Shown one piece after another: positions 1 to 4,535 of a stretch of DNA of 6,344 nucleotides. Both the position numbers and the translations under genes were made by a program. Positions within the stretch are counted from its first letter, which is position 1; every line of letters starts with the position of its first letter. The notes under the pieces are model-generated. The model had not been told where the DNA came from. It worked only from the letters and a program-made list of their open reading frames with translations, and did no database searches. The DNA comes from Acidobacteriota bacterium (lineage in GTDB: Bacteria > Acidobacteriota > Vicinamibacteria > Vicinamibacterales > UBA8438): positions 1-6,344 of the forward strand of contig WTGR01000237.1 in NCBI GenBank assembly GCA_011523485.1, given 5' to 3'.

Positions 1-93
1 ACCCGTTCCCATGCCGAACACGGCAGTTAAGCCCTCTTCCGCCGATGGTACTGCGGGGGCAGCCTCGTGGGAGAGTAGGTCGCTGCCGGGAGT
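1..93 (+). rRNA. rrf: 5S ribosomal RNA, 3' part (5' end outside window)
   Basis: The first ~93 bases match the 3' three quarters of bacterial 5S rRNA. The conserved CCATGCCGAAC lies near positions 9-19, GCCGATGGTA near 42-51, and GGGAGAGTAGGTCGCTGCC near 69-87, in the same order and spacing as in Escherichia coli 5S rRNA. By that alignment about 30 nt of the 5' end lie before the window. The closing GCTGCCGGG would pair with the missing 5' strand of helix I, so the exact 3' end (91-94) is estimated. As the usual last gene of a 16S-23S-5S operon, and with a terminator immediately after it, it marks the end of a plus-strand rRNA operon. Confidence 0.95.
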
Positions 94-99
94 TACACG

Positions 100-140
100 A
101 CGCCCGGGCTCGGATTCCGAGTCCGGGCGTTCTCTTTTTT
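100..140 (+). terminator. Rho-independent terminator of the rRNA operon
   Basis: Positions 100-113 pair with 117-130 to form a 14-bp GC-rich stem (ACGCCCGGGCTC... with ...GAGTCCGGGCGT, one G-U pair) closed by a 3-nt ATT loop. TCTCTTTTTT follows directly at 131-140. This is a textbook intrinsic terminator, placed about 7 nt after the end of 5S rRNA. Confidence 0.93.
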
Positions 141-153
141 GGTCGGTCGTTTC

Positions 154-160
154 AGGCGGG
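154..160 (+). promoter_or_regulatory. Ribosome binding site deciding the start of the 169-906 gene
   Basis: AGGCGGG ends 8 nt before ATG 169, a normal Shine-Dalgarno distance. The reading frame is open back to a TTG at 139, but that codon sits inside the terminator T-tract and would put the ribosome site in the hairpin, so ATG 169 is preferred. A second purine run (GGGAG, 164-168) touches the ATG and is too close to be the main site. Confidence 0.5.
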
Positions 161-168
161 AACGGGAG

Positions 169-906
169 ATGACGGGGGGCGAGGGGCGTACCGACGGTCG
201 CGGGATTCCGGTGGAGTGGGCGAGCGAACGGAAGATTCGCGCGCGGAACACGGTGGTGTACCGACTTGCCCACTGGCCCATTTGGATTTGGGTGTTCTTT
301 CTGGTTCCGGGGCCGCTGACGTTCGAGCTGTTCGCGAACGGGTTCGATGTGCGGATGGGTGGTTGGTTGGGGCTGGTTCTGGTCGGAACCGGGGCGGCGG
401 GGTTGCGGGGGAGATTGCCGGGCGTGGAGCCGCGGCCGTACATCATCAGGTTCACGGAGGATCGGCCGAATCCGGCGTATCGGAGGGTGTGCTATACGTT
501 TGCGTGGGGCGCGATTCTGTCGTTCGCGCTGTTGAATCTTGCGGGTCTGGTATGGGCGGTGGCAAGTGGCGAGTGGCGCATGCGCGCGATTTACGACGCC
601 GGCTACTTTCCAATCGTGGGCGTTGTCTGGGCATTGGGAGCGGCGGGTTGGCTGCCGCGGGTCAAGGCGTCGACGCGGGGCGAGGGCCACGAGCGGCGTT
701 TCTTCTACGGTTCGCTCTGGGCGGTGTGCCTTGCGCAGCCCGTATTGTGGTTGCTGTGGGGAGTCCTGCCGCTGAACGCGGCGGGGAACCTGCTGAAGCT
801 GGCGGTGTTCTCCGGGCTGCTGGGGTTGGTCGGGTTGCTTGCGTATCGCGGCAAGCTGCCGCGGACGCGGCCGATCGTGCCTGGAGAGCTGGCCGTCAGT
901 GACTAG
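169..906 (+). CDS. Six-helix integral membrane protein of unknown function
   Basis: I do not recognise a named family. The 245-residue product has a polar N-terminus (residues 1-34, many Arg/Glu) and then six likely membrane spans near residues 36-55, 64-80, 109-131, 146-162, 179-200 and 208-226, ending in a short basic and polar tail. The Trp-rich first span and the loop between spans 2 and 3 (about 85-106, VEPRPYIIRF then TEDRPNPAYRR) are its most distinctive parts. There is no signal peptide and no visible catalytic motif. The gene starts 28 nt after the rRNA terminator T-tract with no recognisable promoter in between, so it may rely on terminator read-through or a hidden promoter. It converges on the minus-strand gene ending at 1154. 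Its codons favour G-ending and T-ending choices (GCG, CTG, GGG, TTG, GTT, ATT) more than the C-ending style of the M64 gene. The hydrophobicity pattern makes it very likely a real gene; its function is unknown. Confidence 0.82.
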   Translation: MTGGEGRTDGRGIPVEWASERKIRARNTVVYRLAHWPIWIWVFFLVPGPLTFELFANGFDVRMGGWLGLVLVGTGAAGLRGRLPGVEPRPYIIRFTEDRPNPAYRRVCYTFAWGAILSFALLNLAGLVWAVASGEWRMRAIYDAGYFPIVGVVWALGAAGWLPRVKASTRGEGHERRFFYGSLWAVCLAQPVLWLLWGVLPLNAAGNLLKLAVFSGLLGLVGLLAYRGKLPRTRPIVPGELAVSD

Positions 907-1017
907 TGCTGTGCCACACCTCAATGTGCGGGTGCGCGGTGCTGGGATTCGTCAACGAGTACGCGCTGTAAACCCATGTCGGTGTCCGCAGATTGGGGCG
1001 TGACGGACCAGTAGCGC

Positions 1018-1049
1018 CCCGAGACGCCTCGCAGGCTCGGCGTTTCGGG
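1018..1049. other. Strong hairpin between convergent genes
   Basis: CCCGAGACGCC (1018-1028) pairs with GGCGTTTCGGG (1039-1049) through 11 bp, including one G-U pair on the plus strand, around a 10-nt loop. It lies in the 907-1153 gap between the converging 169-906 and 1154-4435 genes, where a bidirectional transcription stop would be expected. No T-tract follows on either strand, so it is not a canonical intrinsic terminator. An overlapping alternative stem, GGGGCG 995-1000 with CGCCCC 1015-1020, competes for part of it. Confidence 0.45.
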
Positions 1050-1070
1050 CCATCCCCCCCGCTCCATGAC

Positions 1071-1113
1071 TCTGCGCCACAGCACTTCGCTTGGTCGCGT
1101 TCTGCGGCGCAGA
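1071..1113. repeat. Inverted repeat in the convergent intergenic region
   Basis: TCTGCGCC (1071-1078) is the exact reverse complement of GGCGCAGA (1106-1113), with 27 nt between the arms. Together with the 1018-1049 hairpin it makes most of 995-1113 potentially structured. The rest of 907-1153 holds no open frame with protein-like composition that I would call. The arms are only 8 bp in GC-rich DNA, so chance cannot be excluded. Confidence 0.3.
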
Positions 1114-1153
1114 CTCGTAGCCGGCCGGGTCCCCTTCGGATGGGAGAGTGCGG

Positions 1154-4100
1154 CTATGGGGCGCGGCCCCGGAGGCGCCGGGCGCGGTCGAGTTGGCCCT
1201 GGCGCTCGAGGGCGTCGGCGAGACCGGTCAAGGCGCCGGGGGAGTTGGGATCGAGAGCAAGGGCCGCGGCGAAATGCTGCACGGCGTCTTGTGCGCTGCC
1301 CGAGCGGAGATCGAGCAGGCCGAGGTTGACCTGGGTCCTGGCGTCCTGCGGGGCTGCCCGCTCGGCCTCCTGAAACGCGGTGCGGGCGGCGTCGAATCGC
1401 CCAAGGCTCGCCAGGGCGGCGCCAAGCAGATTCTGGGCTCTCGCGTCCGTCGGGTCGGCGGCGATCGCCTGCTCTCCGAGCAGCACGGCGGCCTCGAAGT
1501 CCTCTCGCAGGAAGGGGAGAGCCGCGGCGTAGTAGCGGGTGTCCGCATGTTGCGGGGCGTCGCGCGCCATCGAGGCGACGATCGGTGCGAGACGCGCGGC
1601 GTCGCCGGCGTCGGTCAGGAGGGACGCCAACTGCTCGCGGGCGGGGATGCTTGCCGGGTCCACGGTGACAGCGCGCTCCGCCGCGGAGACGGCGGCGTCG
1701 ATGGCGCCCAGGGAGGCGAGCAGGCGGGAGCGTGCGATGTGCAGCATCGGTTCGGCGGGAATCGTGGGGGACAGTCGATCGAGCAGGGCGATGGCCTCCT
1801 GTTGCCGCTGACTCCCGCCGGCCGCGCGGGCGAGCTCCTGCAGGATGGCGGGGTTCGCCGGGTTCATGGCGGCGGCCCTCGACAGGTCCTCGTACGCCAC
1901 GTCGTAAGCGGCCGCCCGCAACTGCATCCGGCCGCGGTCGAGCCACTGGTCGGCCGTGGCGGATGCCAGCGCCGTCCGGATCGCCGGCGGCCCCGGATGG
2001 CGAGCGGCGAGGGAGCGCAGTTCGTCCAGGTCGGGCTGCGGGATGCGGTTGCCGCCGAGGATGCTTCGCGGGGCCGAGAACTCCAGGGCGTTGCGGTCGT
2101 CGGTCTGGATTCGCGCTCCTCCGCTGTACTGCTGCAGCACGTCCCCGCCGCCGACGTAGAGCGACAGCACGCTGAATGGATCCTGGATCCCGACGGCGGC
2201 CAGGTCCGTCGCCACGCCGGGCCGCTGCCAGTTCTCGGCGACGGCCTGCAGCCGGGGGTCGAGCGGGTCGAGACTACCGATCAACAGCAGGTCACCCTGG
2301 CCTACGTGCCACATCGCGCCATCCGGAAAAACGGCCAGGAAGGTGGCGACGATGGAGCGCAGGTCGGCATCGCTCATGTCGTAGGTGTGCGCCCATTGGC
2401 ACAGAATGCCCCCGGGACGCAGGCGATCGCGGACCGCCTGGAAGAACTCCCTCGTGAACAGGGTCGATACGCCGGCCATCCAGGGATTCGACGGTTCGGA
2501 GACGATGACGTCGTAGCTTCGCGACGAGAGCAGCATGTGGGAGCGGCCGTCCCCGAGAATCAGCCGGGTCCGCGGGTCATCGAGAGCCCCGTGGTTCTCG
2601 GTCCGGAAGAACGCCGATGCCTCGACCACCTCGGCAGAGATCTCGAGCACGTCCGCCTGCTCGATGGGATGCCGCAGCGCGGCGCCGAGCGTGACGCCGC
2701 TGCCCAACCCGATGATGGCGACGTCGGTCGGGTCGGGATGCAACAGTAGCGGCAGGTGCGCCAGCAGGCTCTGGGTCAGCATGTCGGCCCCGTTCGAGGC
2801 GTCGACCTTGCCGTCTATCGCCAGCGCCACCCTGCCGGCGGACCTCCGGACCGATACCGTTCCCGCGGCGCCCTCCGCGTAGAAGAGAACGTCGCCCTCC
2901 TCGAGGCCGGTCTGCAGGTCGGGCACTTCAACGAAGGGCGCGTACTTGTAGGCGCCACCCGAGATCAGCTTGGGATTCCAGTCGGGCGCGGTCCACCCGA
3001 CGCCGACCGCGGCCAGCGCGGCGCCGGCGGCGGCCACCCGCGGGATGCCGGTCACCCGGGCGGCCAGCAGCAGCAGGCACCCGCCGCCGACGGAGAGGGC
3101 GCCGGCCAGGAGCACCGTCTGCTGGAGACCGAGGAGGGGAACGAGCGCGAAGCTCGCCAGCAGCGCGCCGGCGATCGCGCCGCAGGTGTTGGCCGTGTAG
3201 ACGATGGCGACCTGGCTCGACAGCGCGTCGGGCCGTTGCGCGGTGGCGCCGACCGCCAACGGGAAGGCCGCTCCCAGCGCGAGGGTCATCGGGAGCAGCA
3301 GTCCTGCCGCCAACGTTACCTGGAGCGCCAGCACCGCCGCGAATGCGACGTCGGGTTGATCGACGGCGCGCGCCATGGCGAGCGTCGCCGGTCCGATGAA
3401 GCGCAGTGCGCCGAAGCCGCCGAGGGCGCCGAGGATCAGCGTCAAGCCGAGGAAGAAGACCTGCTGTCCCCGCCACCGCGCCAGCCACGCGCCGATTGCC
3501 GAGCCCGCGGCGAGCCCTCCGATGAACGTCGCGAGCATGGCGCTGAACGCGTAGGTGGTCGGACCCAGGATGAGCGCGAGGACGCGCGTCCAGGCGACCT
3601 CGTACGTGAGGGCGACGAAACCGGACAGCGCCAGCGCCGCGGGAACGCGCCAGGCGCGGCCGGGCGCGACCGCGGCGAGCCCGTCTGCTGCTTCGCCCTC
3701 GCGGCTGGCGGCCGCGGCGGCTGCACGCCGGCCGCGAGTCCGGTGAGGCGGCTTCCGGCGTTGCCGGGGCGCGGTCATGGCGGCTCCGGCAGGGATGGCC
3801 GCGTCGCTCCCGAACGCCGCCAGCCCCAGCGCCCCGGCCGCGGAGGCGGCGTTCAGCGTCACCGCGAAGAGGGCCGCACCGGTCAGGCCGAGCCACGGGA
3901 GAAGCACGAACCCGGCGCCTGCCGCTCCCAGCGCCGCACCCAGCGTGTTGGCCGCATAGAGCGCCCCCGCTTCTCGGCCCGGGTGCGCCGTGGGACCGAC
4001 GAACCAACGGACCGCGAACGGCAGCGTGGCGCCCATCGCCGCCGCCGGAGCGGCGAGTACCGTCAGGCTCGTGAGAACCCGGATCGGCCCGAACCACACG

Positions 4101-4435
4101 CTGCCGCCGTCCGCGTACGCGAGAGCCAGGAGAGGCCGAAAAGCGGCGAAGGCGAGCGGCACGAGCACCGCGCCCGCGGCTATCGCCGCCTCGAGCGCCG
4201 CATAGCTCCGCAGCGCCTGTCGTCGGTCGAGCCCGGGGGCCACGCGTCCGGCGAGCATCGCGCCGCCGGCCATCCCGCCCATGAAGGCGGCGAGGACCGT
4301 GCCCACGGCGGTCACCGTGCTGCCCATGTGGAGCGTCAGCAGCCGGGCCCAGACCACCTCGTAGATGAGAGCCGCCGCGCCGGAGAGCAGGTAGACGAGA
4401 ACGAAGAGCGCGCGTGACGTCCGGTGGTCGCGCAT
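1154..4435 (-). CDS. Membrane-anchored spermidine-synthase-like protein with C-terminal TPR repeats
   Basis: The 1093-residue product has four parts. Residues 9-209 are a six-helix membrane module. Residues 216-262 are an Arg/Ala-rich linker. Residues 262-458 are a second, homologous six-helix module, followed by a further hydrophobic stretch (465-483). Residues about 495-790 are a spermidine-synthase-like Rossmann domain with the nucleotide-binding loop GLGSG (576-580), E598 after the next strand, DGR (629-631) and SEPSNPW (646-652). Residues 826-1093 are eight TPR units. The motifs IDGKVDAS (540-547) and EPSNPWMAG (647-655) are typical of the 'fused MFS/spermidine synthase' proteins of environmental bacteria. 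True SpeE enzymes carry an Asp-containing DxxDP-type catalytic loop and a YHE substrate motif; here the loop is ExxNP and residues 551-558 are DMLTQSLL, so spermidine synthesis is doubtful. Upstream in-frame codons continue to 4702, but ATG 4435 immediately precedes the first membrane span, has a weak GAGAG site and lies about 45 nt downstream of a good promoter. Transcription is divergent from the peptidase gene. The architecture is secure; the reaction is unknown. Confidence 0.92.
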   Translation of the reverse strand: MRDHRTSRALFVLVYLLSGAAALIYEVVWARLLTLHMGSTVTAVGTVLAAFMGGMAGGAMLAGRVAPGLDRRQALRSYAALEAAIAAGAVLVPLAFAAFRPLLALAYADGGSVWFGPIRVLTSLTVLAAPAAAMGATLPFAVRWFVGPTAHPGREAGALYAANTLGAALGAAGAGFVLLPWLGLTGAALFAVTLNAASAAGALGLAAFGSDAAIPAGAAMTAPRQRRKPPHRTRGRRAAAAAASREGEAADGLAAVAPGRAWRVPAALALSGFVALTYEVAWTRVLALILGPTTYAFSAMLATFIGGLAAGSAIGAWLARWRGQQVFFLGLTLILGALGGFGALRFIGPATLAMARAVDQPDVAFAAVLALQVTLAAGLLLPMTLALGAAFPLAVGATAQRPDALSSQVAIVYTANTCGAIAGALLASFALVPLLGLQQTVLLAGALSVGGGCLLLLAARVTGIPRVAAAGAALAAVGVGWTAPDWNPKLISGGAYKYAPFVEVPDLQTGLEEGDVLFYAEGAAGTVSVRRSAGRVALAIDGKVDASNGADMLTQSLLAHLPLLLHPDPTDVAIIGLGSGVTLGAALRHPIEQADVLEISAEVVEASAFFRTENHGALDDPRTRLILGDGRSHMLLSSRSYDVIVSEPSNPWMAGVSTLFTREFFQAVRDRLRPGGILCQWAHTYDMSDADLRSIVATFLAVFPDGAMWHVGQGDLLLIGSLDPLDPRLQAVAENWQRPGVATDLAAVGIQDPFSVLSLYVGGGDVLQQYSGGARIQTDDRNALEFSAPRSILGGNRIPQPDLDELRSLAARHPGPPAIRTALASATADQWLDRGRMQLRAAAYDVAYEDLSRAAAMNPANPAILQELARAAGGSQRQQEAIALLDRLSPTIPAEPMLHIARSRLLASLGAIDAAVSAAERAVTVDPASIPAREQLASLLTDAGDAARLAPIVASMARDAPQHADTRYYAAALPFLREDFEAAVLLGEQAIAADPTDARAQNLLGAALASLGRFDAARTAFQEAERAAPQDARTQVNLGLLDLRSGSAQDAVQHFAAALALDPNSPGALTGLADALERQGQLDRARRLRGRAP

Positions 4436-4461
4436 GTGCTCTCTGAGTATGGTGGCGAACG

Positions 4462-4486
4462 GGCCGCTGCGGCCGGTGTCGACACC
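4462..4486. promoter_or_regulatory. Two abutting dyads in the divergent control region (candidate operator)
   Basis: GGCCGCTGCGGCC (4462-4474, symmetric around its central T) is immediately followed by the perfect 12-bp palindrome GGTGTCGACACC (4475-4486). The second dyad covers the expected transcription start (~4481) of the minus-strand gene, and the first would be at the start of its leader RNA. ACACCCG occurs at 4482-4488 and again at 4493-4499, spaced 11 bp, about one helical turn, so the half-site ACACC/GGTGT appears three times. A regulator site is an inference from symmetry and position only. Confidence 0.4.
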
Positions 4487-4487
4487 C

Positions 4488-4516
4488 GTTCTACACCCGC
4501 GGTGGGTACGTGTCAA
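4488..4516 (-). promoter_or_regulatory. Sigma70-type promoter for the synthase-like/TPR gene
   Basis: Read on the minus strand, TTGACA (4516-4511, perfect -35 consensus) is followed after exactly 17 nt by TAGAAC (4493-4488, four of six -10 consensus bases). Transcription would begin near 4481 and give a leader of about 45 nt before ATG 4435. This placement supports that ATG, because the longer in-frame starts lie upstream of the promoter. Confidence 0.6.
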
Positions 4517-4522
4517 CGGCGG

Positions 4523-4528
4523 TAGAAT
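4523..4528 (+). promoter_or_regulatory. -10-like hexamer upstream of the M64 peptidase (possible leaderless start)
   Basis: TAGAAT matches five of six -10 consensus bases and ends 7 nt before ATG 4536, so transcription would start on or next to the ATG. No Shine-Dalgarno sequence precedes that ATG. No convincing -35 hexamer is visible 16-18 nt upstream (4499-4506 reads GCGGTGGG), and there is no extended -10 TG. The promoter is therefore tentative. Confidence 0.35.
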
Positions 4529-4535
4529 GTGCGGC

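Noticed and set aside
45..902. A 285-codon plus-strand frame overlapping 5S rRNA and the six-helix membrane protein gene.
   Set aside because: It starts inside the 5S rRNA, runs through the terminator, and its translation is Gly/Arg-rich without membrane spans or domain character. The 169-906 frame explains the region.
907..1153. Possible tRNA or insertion-sequence end in the convergent gap.
   Set aside because: The stems do not make a cloverleaf and there is no TTCGA-type T-loop in position. No transposase frame or target duplication is visible.
921..1946. A minus-strand frame whose C-terminal part covers most of the convergent gap.
   Set aside because: Most of it is an Arg/Pro-rich out-of-frame reading of the TPR region. 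The tail in the gap (ending DESQHRAPAH) has no independent start with a ribosome site and no family I recognise.
1148..4417. Two long plus-strand frames (1148-2749 and 2756-4417) opposite the synthase-like gene.
   Set aside because: They are antisense shadows created by GC-rich third positions. Their translations are Arg/Gly/Glu-rich and lack recognisable motifs, while the minus strand carries multiple recognisable domains throughout.
1154..4435. Calling the minus-strand gene speE and assigning polyamine synthesis.
   Set aside because: The catalytic Asp loop and putrescine-binding segment of true spermidine synthases are not present, so the symbol would imply an unsupported activity.
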